Below, piece after piece: positions 1 through 7,889 of a stretch of DNA of 64,000 nucleotides. The position numbers were made by a program, and so were the translations under genes. Each line of letters begins with the position of its first letter. The first letter of the stretch is position 1. The stretch comes from Marinagarivorans algicola (GTDB lineage Bacteria > Pseudomonadota > Gammaproteobacteria > Pseudomonadales > Cellvibrionaceae): contig NZ_LGAK01000011.1 in assembly GCF_001292705.1 (NCBI RefSeq), positions 87,204 to 151,203 of the forward strand, read 5' to 3'. Below the pieces are notes generated by a model that was given only the letters and a program-made list of their open reading frames with translations, did no database searches and had not been told where the DNA came from.

Positions 1-133
1 AGGTAGACCAGACGATGGAGTTTTGATCAAGCCCATGAACTAAAACAACGGCAGGGTTCTGACAATCACCCCAAGTCCGAATCAGTAACGCCGTTTTGTC
101 ACAGGTTACGATAAAACGTTCAACAGGGCTCAT
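1..133 (-). CDS. Alpha/beta-fold hydrolase, N-terminal part (cut by window edge)
   Basis: The first 44 codons run off the left edge of the window. The peptide starts MSPVERFIVTCDK, and includes the oxyanion-type motif VLVHGLDQ, which fits the first beta strands and the HG turn of an alpha/beta-hydrolase. The ATG lies inside the end of dinB, overlapping it by 14 bases in another frame, so the two are probably translated from one message. Substrate cannot be judged from this fragment. Confidence 0.6.
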   Translation of the reverse strand, partial: MSPVERFIVTCDKTALLIRTWGDCQNPAVVLVHGLDQNSIVWST

Positions 134-1280
134 CGAGCAATCGCAATTCAAACTGTTCTGAATGACTGTCTTTGAAACGAACTCCAATTCCAAGCAATCG
201 AATGCTAGCATGTTTATCAACGAAGACTTCAAACTGTTCCGTGAGCTTTTCTAGGGATTCATCAGACCATGCTCGATGCTCTATCAAGTCACGGGACTCC
301 ACTTTTGTAAGTGGAATGGTTTTTGTCTTCGTGTTGAAATGCTCATCACGAAACTTTAAGATAGCTTGAGCGATCGTTCGCTGGTGAAAATGCGCATGGT
401 CCAGTGCAGAAAATTTGTGGTGAAAGAGTACAGATAAATCGTCAATGGCTTTCTCAAGTCCACTGAATTCCAGTGGCTCGTAATACGTTGTCTCTGAAGT
501 AAAGGTTTGACGCAACCGAAAGGGTTCAACTTCGGCATGGCATATCCCGTGACAAAACTTATATATTTTTGTTGCTTTGTTGGCACCCAATATACCGGTG
601 AGCTTGGGTAAATGACTGTCCATGACATCCTGCGCTGTCGTTAGATTGATCGACTTCAAAAGACGTGCGCTGTTTGGACCAATGCCAGGAATTTTTCGAA
701 CTGGCAGAGACCCCATAAAATCGAGTCGCTGCTCAGGAGTAATAACACACATTCCATTCGGTTTGTTCCAGTCACTGGCGATCTTTGCCACGAGTTTATT
801 AAATGAAACACCCGCACTGCAGGTTAATTGCGTGCGATTCCAAATATCAACCATGATTTGTTGCGCCAACAACGTCGCAGAACCATTACATGTTTGCACG
901 TCGGTAACGTCAAGATAAGCTTCGTCTAAACCAACGGTCTGAACTTTGTGAGTATATTGTTCAAAGATCTTGCGAATTTCTGCTGAAATTGCCTTGTACA
1001 ATTCAAAATTCGGATGCAGCAATCTCAGATGTTGGCATTTTTTAAAAGCCTCATAGGTAGATTGACCGGCACCAACGCCGAATTCCCTTGCTATGTAATT
1101 CGCTGTACATACAACGCCACGAGTTGGTGTGGGACCACCAATGATGATCGGGATATTTTTCAACTCTGGATGATCGCGTTCTTCAACCTGAGCGTAAAAA
1201 CAATCCATATCAATATGGATGATCTTGCGAGTAGGAGAATACTCTGTGATATCCTTTATCGTATTTATATTCTGTAGCAT
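120..1280 (-). CDS. dinB: DNA polymerase IV, Y-family translesion polymerase
   Basis: This 386-residue protein is a Y-family lesion-bypass polymerase. The palm motif HIDMDCFYAQVEE supplies metal-binding Asp24, and GLDEAYLDVT supplies the catalytic Asp119-Glu120 pair. The helix-hairpin-helix thumb (KIPGIGPNSARLLKS) and a C-terminal little finger follow. It is somewhat longer than E. coli DinB at both ends, and the start codon has no well-spaced ribosome site (an AAGGA abuts the ATG), so translation may begin a little further in. No LexA box is visible upstream. The 3' end overlaps a hydrolase gene. It lies 3.2 kb from umuDC, so two error-prone polymerases sit close together. Whether it is element cargo or host DNA is unknown. 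Confidence 0.92.
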   Translation of the reverse strand: MLQNINTIKDITEYSPTRKIIHIDMDCFYAQVEERDHPELKNIPIIIGGPTPTRGVVCTANYIAREFGVGAGQSTYEAFKKCQHLRLLHPNFELYKAISAEIRKIFEQYTHKVQTVGLDEAYLDVTDVQTCNGSATLLAQQIMVDIWNRTQLTCSAGVSFNKLVAKIASDWNKPNGMCVITPEQRLDFMGSLPVRKIPGIGPNSARLLKSINLTTAQDVMDSHLPKLTGILGANKATKIYKFCHGICHAEVEPFRLRQTFTSETTYYEPLEFSGLEKAIDDLSVLFHHKFSALDHAHFHQRTIAQAILKFRDEHFNTKTKTIPLTKVESRDLIEHRAWSDESLEKLTEQFEVFVDKHASIRLLGIGVRFKDSHSEQFELRLLDEPC

Positions 1281-1667
1281 TCCTTGCCTTATACATCTAA
1301 ACTTTGCTTACATATTAAGTAGATAGGGCCGACTTGCAGAAAGACGCTACTACAAAATGATTGATGCTGCTTACCCCAAAGAATTTAAGGTAAGTCACGG
1401 TTAGGCCTTTGTTGCCATGTTACTAGACAGCTTGGATTTTCTCAGGCGAACATTTCATATGTTTCCCGATAAACTGGTTGAACAGCTGATAAGCGAAAGC
1501 AGGCATACATCCTCGCCATCTCAACGGTGACATTCTAGAAACAGCGATCGTCATGAATTCTAACATATGCACCAATATTAATACAAGCCATTCACATTCG
1601 GTCCTAATTACCACTAATAGTAAGCTACCTTAGAGCTATGCTTCTTGTAATCCAGAATCGTGCGCGA
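1281..1667. other. Intergenic stretch with a possible decayed coding relic
   Basis: No intact gene is visible. On the plus strand about 1334-1530, one frame reads with a single stop and yields LDFLRRTFHMFPDKLVEQ, which faintly recalls the N-terminus of IS4-type transposases. This is a weak resemblance. A 63-codon minus-strand frame (1423-1614) has no recognisable similarity and is probably chance. Confidence 0.25.
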
Positions 1668-2435
1668 GACTCAAATCGGTAGAAGTGTGTTAAAATAGCT
1701 CATTGATTTCTCTTTGTTTTTAACTCATGGCTACCATTCAAGTTCAATGTCGTTTCTGCAATGAAACTGAACCTGCCCGTAAGCACGGAAAGGGACATTC
1801 AGGCTTTCTTCGCTTAAGATTTATCGAATGTAAGAAGAGCTTTCAACTCGACTACGTTTATGAGGCTCGTAAGCCTGATGTAAAAGGAAAAATAGTAGGG
1901 ATGCCAATGAATAGCTATGGCGTTAGAGAGACTGCCCGAGTACTAATGTAGCGTACAACATGGTTCTAAACACTTTAAAAAACTCTCACCGAAGCAAGTG
2001 ACTACCATTCCTTTCGATAAAGCGAATATCACGATTATGTGCGAGGTTGACGAGCAATGGTCATTTGTTGGTAACAAGAAGAATCGACGTTGGTTTTTGT
2101 ATGCATGAACCACACTACAAGCGCATCATTCCCCATGCGTTCAGTAAACGAAATACGGATGCGCTGCAAGCCTTACTCGTTTTACTTAAACCATTCGACA
2201 TTAGCTTCTTTTTCACTGATGACTTCAGTATTTACACAAAAGAACTACCAGGAGAAAACATGTTGTAGCCAAAAGGTTCACTCAGCGCATTGAGCGGACC
2301 AATCTGACTTTATGTTCAAGACTAAAGCGACTCGTTCGTAAAACGATCAGTTTTCAAATCAGAAGAGATGCATGACAAAGTTATAGGGACGTTTATCGAA
2401 CGAGAGTTCTATTGATGATTCAACCGATTTGAGTC
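1668..2435 (+). mobile_element. IS1-family insertion sequence, decayed
   Basis: Terminal inverted repeats match 16 of 17 bases: the left one (1668-1684) starts GACTCAAATCGGTAGAA, and the right one (2419-2435) is its complement with one mismatch. The span between their outer ends is 768 bases, the same as the classical IS1. The true tips may lie a few bases further out, since IS1 ends normally begin GGT. No convincing target-site duplication remains, which fits an old insertion or later rearrangement. Confidence 0.8.
1727..2415 (+). pseudogene. IS1 InsA/InsB transposase, frameshifted
   Basis: The first 74 codons (1727-1951) encode an InsA-like zinc-ribbon protein (MATIQVQCRFC ... YGVRETARVL) that stops early, where InsA normally continues. 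After lost frame, InsB-like sequence resumes at about 2035 (EVDEQWSF), continues through HYKRIIPHAFSKRN and FFTDDFSIY, then shifts frame again before QRIERTNLTL and the C-terminus TFIEREFY ending at 2415. At least three breaks are present, more than the single programmed frameshift of IS1, so the transposase is dead. Confidence 0.85.
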
Positions 2436-2461
2436 ATGACTGATTTCAAATATCCAAGGGA

Positions 2462-3358
2462 CTATGGAAGGGCTTTAAATCGATTGCGGGCATCTTTGTA
2501 ATAATAGTGGGCATGTTCAATACAAATCATCCAGGAGGTTTGCTCTTGGGTTAACTGGTCTTCGCTGATTTCGCGCCACCAATGTTTGTTGGCACCTTTA
2601 ACACCGTCATGCCAGCGGTAACCACGCTCTTTTAAATAGTCCTTTACGTCAAACGGCGCACCAAACGCACGAACTAACACAGTTCGCCTGTCTGCTTCAG
2701 ACAACAAGTTTGCAACGGACTCGGGCAACAAATGAAACAGCCAGGCCATCGCCAAACAATCGGTTGCAGCTCGGTGTCCTTCATAAAACCAACCTAAGCG
2801 AAGCAGCAGGTACTCAAGTTTTCGACTTTCAAAACCCAGCGCCTTCCAATCTATGCCACTGGCTGAGCAGGCCCAAGATAGATGGCCTAATGTGGCAAAC
2901 CGCTTTTCAAAGAAAGGACGATCAAACTGAGCATTATGCGCGACCACCAGCGGATCATCGGATAACCAACTCGCTACCAGTTCATCATCAATGCGCTGGC
3001 CTTGCACCATATCATCGGTGATACCGGTTAACTCGGTAATCAGCTCAGGGATTGGCTTGCCGGGATCTTAATACAGGCTGATCACATCAACAATCGACAC
3101 AATACGCTTAGCTGATGGGCTGTAAAGCACCTTAACCATACCAAGCTCAATAATGGACTCATCATCGGCAGACAGTCCGGTTGTCTCTGTATCGAGCAGC
3201 ACCATTGGCTGTTCATCACCGACCACCGGAGAGAGTTCAAGTGGCCAGGGCTGCGGCTCACGCGTTAAAGGAATACGTTCCAGCAATCTAAAATCTTCTG
3301 GTCTTTCTGGGATATCCGCGAGGCGCTCTAGCGGAAATGGCGCAGGGGCTCTTGTCAT
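2462..3358 (-). pseudogene. DnaQ-like 3'-5' exonuclease interrupted by one in-frame stop
   Basis: One continuous frame encodes a DEDD-type exonuclease, apart from a TAA codon at 3070-3068. Upstream of it are the N-terminal arm and Exo I (LLDTETTGLS). Downstream, still in frame, are LTELTGITDDMV, Exo II (AHNAQFDRPFF) and Exo III (HRAATDCLAMAWLF), so all catalytic acids are present and only the stop breaks the gene. I chose the start at 3358 because AGAGGA lies seven bases before it; a start at 3403 is possible. It is divergent from umuD. A C-terminal piece could in theory be made from a later start (about 3010) but would lack Exo I. Read-through or sequencing error are alternatives to true decay. 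Confidence 0.8.
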
Positions 3359-3951
3359 TGATGGTTCCTCTTCAATTCTATTGTTCGCTTTAGGTGATTT
3401 CACTGTGCCACAGTTTTTTCTAAATGCACCTTGGATACCTCAGCGTTTTTTTAATCTTTCTACTGGGTGAACCCATGTATGAAGGCTTTGGCTAAGCCTT
3501 TCAGAAAGCCTTAGCTAAACCGTTTAGGTAACCCTTACCGATACCCTTTACGTGTGGCTTAGCCAACCCCTTTTCAAACGGTCGCAAAAGGCTTGAACTG
3601 AGTTCGACTGAGCAATTTAATGATGCTCCTAACTTCGCTTTAAGCCAGTAAATTCAATACGAAGCAGAATTTTACTAACTGTTTTTAAACCCTTTGCGAA
3701 GGGTTCAACAAGCCTTGTCTGACGGTTACTTGACCCATGCGTTAACCAGTAGCAGTAACAGGATCAGTAACAGAAACAAGAGCAGTAGGCAGAAGCAGTA
3801 TTGTCCAAGCCTTGCAGGCTTTGACGAGGGCGAGCGCTCCCCCACATCAAGCTTTTCAACACAAAAAGAAATCACCCACGACACAACGTCTTACTCGAAC
3901 AACTACAGTTTTACCTACAATTTTACTTGTAGAAATCAGCATAGCATTAGA
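3359..3951. other. Divergent exonuclease/umuD intergenic region with hairpins
   Basis: Nothing convincingly coding. An imperfect palindrome (3488-3502 against 3504-3518, 13 of 15 pairs) is followed by degenerate repeats of the type AACCCTT. A perfect seven-pair hairpin AACCCTT-TGCG-AAGGGTT lies at 3688-3705. A 93-codon frame at 3694-3975 is serine- and asparagine-rich low-complexity sequence and looks like chance. The region probably holds the two divergent promoters. Confidence 0.4.
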
Positions 3952-3971
3952 TACTGTATAAACAAACAGCA
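3952..3971 (+). promoter_or_regulatory. LexA (SOS) box upstream of umuD
   Basis: The site reads CTGT-ATAAACAA-ACAG (3954-3969), a perfect match to the gammaproteobacterial LexA consensus CTGT-N8-ACAG, within TA...CA flanks. It sits 28 bases before the umuD start, so it should overlap the promoter and make umuDC DNA-damage inducible. Confidence 0.9.
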
Positions 3972-3997
3972 TTAATTATGATTTTTCGACGTTCGTC

Positions 3998-4447
3998 ATG
4001 AGTGTCTCGCTGATAGGCCGTAGCGGCGCACTTGCCTTCATCAAAGCCAAGCGCCTTCGTATTCCATTGTTCATGGAACGTGTGTCTGCTGGTTTTCCCT
4101 CACCAGCGCAGGATTATGTTGAGCAAACGCTCGACCTTAATGAGCTGTGCATCAAGCGACCGGCTGCAACGTTCTTTGTGCGTGTTGAAGGTGATTCAAT
4201 GATTGATGCCGGGATTCACCCAGATGATATTCTGGTGGTTGATCGCTCTGTCCAAGCCGAACACGGTGATATTGTTATCGCTGGCATCCATGGTGAACTC
4301 ACGGTAAAGGAGCTTCAACTGAGGCCGTGCGTCAAGCTGATCCCAAGAAACCAGGCGTATGAGCCCATCCATATTCCTGAAGGGACAGAGTTAGAGATAT
4401 TTGGTGTGGTCACCAATGTGGTGCGAAACATGCGCCGTAAGTCGTGA
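3998..4447 (+). CDS. umuD: UmuD/RumA-like error-prone repair protein, self-cleaving
   Basis: This 149-residue LexA-fold S24 peptidase is activated by RecA-assisted self-cleavage to UmuD', the accessory subunit of polymerase V. The cleavage site Ala31-Gly32 lies in SAGFPSPAQ. The catalytic dyad is Ser67 (VEGDSMID) and Lys104 (LTVKEL). Length matches the family (about 140). A LexA box lies just upstream and umuC begins seven bases after its stop. In SXT/R391 elements the equivalent pair is rumA-rumB. Confidence 0.93.
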   Translation: MSVSLIGRSGALAFIKAKRLRIPLFMERVSAGFPSPAQDYVEQTLDLNELCIKRPAATFFVRVEGDSMIDAGIHPDDILVVDRSVQAEHGDIVIAGIHGELTVKELQLRPCVKLIPRNQAYEPIHIPEGTELEIFGVVTNVVRNMRRKS

Positions 4448-4454
4448 CGATCCC

Positions 4455-5723
4455 ATGCCTATATTTGCCTTGGTGGACTGCAACAACTTTTACGCCAGTT
4501 GTGAGAAGCTGTTTCGTCCTGATTTAAAAGATACGCCGGTTGTGGTGCTGTCCAACAATGACGGCTGCGTGGTTGCACGCTCGCGTGAAGCTAAGTTACT
4601 CGGTATTAAAATGGGCGTACCCGTTTTTCAAATCAAAGCTGAAATGCAGCGCCATGGTATTTTGGCATTCTCGTCCAATTACGCGCTGTACGCAGATTTG
4701 AGCAGTCGAGTGATGCGCACTTTGGAGGAGATGGCACCACGAGTAGAGGTCTACTCCATTGACGAAGCGTTTCTGGATTTAACCGGTATTGAGTCTGTCC
4801 TATCCCTTGTCGAGTTCGGGCAACAAGTGCGAGAGCGCATAGGCCACTGGATTGGGATCACCGTCTGTGTAGGCATTGCACCGACAAAAACACTCGCCAA
4901 GCTGGCAAACCATGCCGCCAAGAAATATCCAGCCACTCAAGGGGTTGTAGACCTGACCAATCCAGATCGGCAACGTCGATTGCTCGCATTAGTTCCGGTT
5001 GATGATGTTTGGGGCGTTGGTAGACGGCTTTCTAAGCGTTTAAATGCGTTGGGTATCACCACAGCCTTAGACCTCGCCAATGCCTCTCCTAGAGCCATCA
5101 GAGACCAGTTTTCGGTGGTTTTAGAAAGAACCGTCAGAGAGCTCAATGGTGAGTCGTGCATTGAACTTGAAGAGATCCCGCCAACTAAGAAGCAAATCGT
5201 CTGTAGCCGTTCATTTGGCGTAAAAGTAACGCAATTTGAATTGTTACGTGAGGCCGTATGCGAATACGCAACCCGCGCCACTGAGAAGCTTCGCAAAGAA
5301 CAGCAGCAAGCCAAAGTGATGACCGTGTTTATACGTACCAGCCCCTTTAAGGACAACGAGCCGCAATACAGCAACTCCGCATCGGGCGAGTTGTTGATAC
5401 CCAGTTGCGACACGCGGGATTTTATCGAGCTGGCCAGTCACTTACTCAAGCGGATATGGAAGGATGGTTTTCGTTATGCCAAAGCGGGCGTCATGCTGTC
5501 TGACTTTTACGATCCTGGCATGTTTCAACCAGGACTATTCGATGACGTATCGACCCACTCTAATAGCCAGCAGTTAATGTCTGTATTGGACACCATTAAC
5601 CAAAGCGGTGCCGGAAAGGTTTTCTTTGCTGGACAAGGTAAGAAGAAAGATTGGTCGATGAAGCGAGAGCATTTGTCTCCCGCCTACACAACACGCTGGG
5701 ACCAGTTGCCGCGAGTGAAGTAG
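4455..5723 (+). CDS. umuC: UmuC/RumB-like DNA polymerase V catalytic subunit
   Basis: This Y-family polymerase bypasses lesions together with UmuD'. Counted from the ATG at 4455 the protein has 422 residues, the length of E. coli UmuC; an upstream in-frame start at 4401 would sit inside umuD and is unlikely. Metal-binding residues are Asp8 (FALVDCNNFYASCE) and Asp103-Glu104 (YSIDEAFLD). The thumb (DDVWGVGRRLSKRL) and C-terminal little-finger/tail (QQLMSVLDTINQ ... VFFAGQGKKKDW) are complete. It is convergent with mobI, with only ten bases between the stops. Confidence 0.95.
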   Translation: MPIFALVDCNNFYASCEKLFRPDLKDTPVVVLSNNDGCVVARSREAKLLGIKMGVPVFQIKAEMQRHGILAFSSNYALYADLSSRVMRTLEEMAPRVEVYSIDEAFLDLTGIESVLSLVEFGQQVRERIGHWIGITVCVGIAPTKTLAKLANHAAKKYPATQGVVDLTNPDRQRRLLALVPVDDVWGVGRRLSKRLNALGITTALDLANASPRAIRDQFSVVLERTVRELNGESCIELEEIPPTKKQIVCSRSFGVKVTQFELLREAVCEYATRATEKLRKEQQQAKVMTVFIRTSPFKDNEPQYSNSASGELLIPSCDTRDFIELASHLLKRIWKDGFRYAKAGVMLSDFYDPGMFQPGLFDDVSTHSNSQQLMSVLDTINQSGAGKVFFAGQGKKKDWSMKREHLSPAYTTRWDQLPRVK

Positions 5724-5733
5724 CGCAGTTAAC

Positions 5734-6177
5734 TCAATAGGCATTCACTCTGCGACGCAGCATGTTGAGCTTATCAACTTGGCGTCGAATATCACTGAAG
5801 AATTCTTCTTTCTCCATGGCCAGCGCTAACTCCCATTCTTTGGCTAGACCTTGGCAGTCCAAAAATGAGTATCTCAGCTTCGTCTTTGAAATACGCAGTC
5901 CCTTGCTAAAGACCACGCGCTTGCCTCGTTGACCGTGAAAGCTGTTGATGTACCACTCTATGCCAAAGCCATACTTAAAGTCTCTGATACGGACACCAAG
6001 CAGCCCCCAATCTTTAAAGGGCGCATTCTCACGAACCTTGTAATGGGTAACCCAAAAGTCATCAACTTCAGCTCGTGCCAGCGCTTTTAGCCTGTCCGTT
6101 TCTTGCTGAAGTAAATCTGATACCTCTGCTTTCCATTGTTCATTGACGATTTCTACCAAACCAATTTCCCCATCCAA
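5734..6177 (-). CDS. mobI: MobI-like conjugative mobilization protein
   Basis: The 147-residue protein resembles the MobI(A/C) family, an auxiliary factor needed for oriT-dependent transfer in SXT/R391 and IncA/C elements. Supporting signals are the central block HYKVRENAPFKDWGLLGVRIR, the aromatic IEWYINSFHGQRGKRVVFS and a charged helical C-terminus with RRQVDKLNMLRRR. No enzyme motif is visible. The position fits: in SXT, mobI lies by the rumBA genes next to oriT, and here repeats fill the region directly upstream of its start. The assignment rests on remembered family features, not on an alignment. Confidence 0.68.
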   Translation of the reverse strand: MDGEIGLVEIVNEQWKAEVSDLLQQETDRLKALARAEVDDFWVTHYKVRENAPFKDWGLLGVRIRDFKYGFGIEWYINSFHGQRGKRVVFSKGLRISKTKLRYSFLDCQGLAKEWELALAMEKEEFFSDIRRQVDKLNMLRRRVNAY

Positions 6178-6183
6178 TTAACC

Positions 6184-6414
6184 CCAAAAGCCAAAACCAC
6201 TATCCGTTTGGCTTTTGGATCGAAACGCCAAACGTAAAACTGCCGTAACAATCACTGTTTGGCGTCTCGATATAAATCAACTCGCGCAATCCCATACCTG
6301 ACAAGGGATACAGCCCGATTTCACTTAAAAACGCCTAAAAAGACGTATCGTCATGAAGATACAAACCGTTTGGCGAGTTCAGGCCAGAATGCAAACGACG
6401 TTTGGCGTCTCGAT
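6184..6414. repeat. Candidate oriT: inverted repeat and GTTTGGCGTCTCGAT iterons
   Basis: Immediately upstream of mobI is a perfect 12-bp inverted repeat (CCAAAAGCCAAA at 6184-6195, complement at 6207-6218, 11-base loop). GTTTGGCGTCTCGAT then occurs identically at 6257-6271 and 6400-6414. A 14/15 inverted copy is at 6219-6233, and a partial copy starts at 6368. Stem-loop plus iterons in the mobI upstream region fits an origin of transfer. Some of these sites could instead be a centromere or operators of the divergent srpM operon. Confidence 0.6.
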
Positions 6415-6517
6415 TTTTTTGACTAGGTCATCCGCCGCCAAACAGAGCCTATTCTCATACTTTTGCGAAAATGCAATAGGCAGATAGATGAAAGGATTTG
6501 TCACCTTTCTGCCCACC

Positions 6518-6621
6518 GCCAGTGCACCGAATCCTGATAATGACATTTGAGTGAACCGCCAGAGCACTTGGAAATACCCAAGCGTGGCCAGTGCGGTTGA
6601 TTGAAAACCGTTAGAGCACTT
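6518..6621. repeat. Centromere-like short repeats upstream of srpM
   Basis: Direct repeats AACCG(CC/TT... )AGAGCACTT occur at 6554-6569 and 6606-6621 (14 of 16 identical), and GCCAGTGC occurs at 6518-6525 and 6587-6594. Clustered repeats directly before a parM-type gene are typical of parC centromeres bound by the small ParR partner, which also represses the operon. Confidence 0.5.
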
Positions 6622-6641
6622 TGAGTGCACAGGAGATAAGT

Positions 6642-7616
6642 ATGTTTGTACTAGGCGTAGATATCGGTTACTCAAACCTGAAGCTGGCAATTGGCCAATC
6701 AGGCAGTGAACCGAAAACCATTATTCTGCCTGCGGGTGCCGGTCCTGCGGATCGTATGCCAGAGCGTATCGGTGGAGGCGATGATGAAACTTGTTTGTAT
6801 GTGTCAGTCGATAATGAGCGTTGGGCCGCTGGTGTTCCTGCTGGACGCCTTCAAGGCTGGGAACGAGAGCTTCACCCGGAATATCCCACCACAAAAACCT
6901 ATAAGGCACTTTTTCATGCCGCCTTGTTAATGGCTGAAACAGAATCCATCGATTTGGTTGTCACTGGATTACCGGTTTCCCAGTTTCATGAACCACAACG
7001 TAAATCTGATCTTGTGAAGCGTTTAAAAGGTGTCCATCAAGTGACGCCTAAGCGCAGCATCACCGTTCATGACGTCAAAGTGCTGCCGCAGCCTGCCGGT
7101 GCCTATATGGATCTGGTTCAAACAGGTGGAGATTTGGGCTTGATTGAAGAAGGTCGCGTCGTCGTCATAGATCCCGGCTTTTTTTCTGTTGACTGGGTTG
7201 CCCTTGAGGCCGGAGAAATTCGCTACAGCTCATCAGGAACCAGTCTTCAGGCAATGTCCGTGCTACTGGAAACCATCGATAAGCTGATTTCAGAAGATCA
7301 CGGTGCAAAAGTAGGTATGGATCGACTTGAAAAAGCCATGAGAACCGGCGACTTACAGGTCCTGCTATTTGGAGAAAAAGTCGATATTTCACCTTATCTG
7401 AATGCTGCCATGAAAAAGGTAGCGCCTGTTGCTCTTACAGCCATGCGCCAATCCATGCGTGACGAAAGCATTAATGCGGACTTGGTATTGATCGCCGGAG
7501 GTGGAGCCTTGGCTTATAAGGAAGCGGCCAAGGAGATTTTTTCACGAAGCAAGATTATCGTGCCGGAACAGTCTGTTTTGGCGAACGTCCGAGGCTTCTG
7601 GTTTTATGGGGCGTGA
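6642..7616 (+). CDS. srpM: SrpM/ParM-like actin-type partition ATPase
   Basis: This 324-residue protein is an actin-fold segregation ATPase of the ParM/StbA group. Visible motifs are phosphate-1 LGVDIGYSNLKLAIG at the N-terminus, phosphate-2 VVVIDPGFFSVDWVAL in the middle and the adenosine loop LIAGGGALAYKEAA near the C-terminus. Such proteins polymerise to push apart plasmid copies. In SXT/R391 elements, the SrpMRC system stabilises the excised circular form. The start at 6642 has AGGAG six bases upstream; an earlier in-frame start at 6621 would sit within the repeats. The end overlaps the next gene by four bases. Confidence 0.85.
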   Translation: MFVLGVDIGYSNLKLAIGQSGSEPKTIILPAGAGPADRMPERIGGGDDETCLYVSVDNERWAAGVPAGRLQGWERELHPEYPTTKTYKALFHAALLMAETESIDLVVTGLPVSQFHEPQRKSDLVKRLKGVHQVTPKRSITVHDVKVLPQPAGAYMDLVQTGGDLGLIEEGRVVVIDPGFFSVDWVALEAGEIRYSSSGTSLQAMSVLLETIDKLISEDHGAKVGMDRLEKAMRTGDLQVLLFGEKVDISPYLNAAMKKVAPVALTAMRQSMRDESINADLVLIAGGGALAYKEAAKEIFSRSKIIVPEQSVLANVRGFWFYGA

Positions 7617-7888
7617 TCATGAGAGTCGTCGTCAACATTCCCCCAGGGAGCCACCCTGAACTACTCAAAGAATTGGAAAAGACGCCGCCACGGGAACGTG
7701 CTGAGCGTCTGAGGATGCTGGCCACATTTGGGTTAATTCACATGAGCCAACCCAATCTATTAACGACATCTGTACCGGTGGATGGCCTTGCACCAGATGG
7801 TGACGTTACTTCTATGAGTACAGCGCCAGAACCCAAAGCAGAAACACGTAAACAATCATTAAAATCAAAACTAGGGCTGGGCTTATAA
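7613..7888 (+). CDS. Small partition partner (SrpR/ParR-like), inferred
   Basis: The 91-residue product starts at GTG 7613, overlapping the srpM stop as GTGA, or at ATG 7619. It has a short folded-looking head (VVVNIPPGSHPELLKELEKTPPRERAERLRMLATFGLI), which suggests a ribbon-helix-helix DNA-binding unit. A disordered, acidic-to-basic tail ends KQSLKSKLGLGL. ParR partners have this layout, with the C-terminal tail contacting ParM. The family is inferred from position, size and layout, not from a recognised motif. The integrase begins one base after its stop. Confidence 0.6.
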   Translation: MIMRVVVNIPPGSHPELLKELEKTPPRERAERLRMLATFGLIHMSQPNLLTTSVPVDGLAPDGDVTSMSTAPEPKAETRKQSLKSKLGLGL

Positions 7889-7889
7889 C

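Noticed and set aside
3694..3975. 93-codon frame upstream of umuD
   Set aside because: Low-complexity Ser/Asn composition, covers the LexA box, and has no ribosome site.
4937..5413. 158-codon minus-strand frame
   Set aside because: Antisense to umuC, no ribosome site and no recognisable motif.
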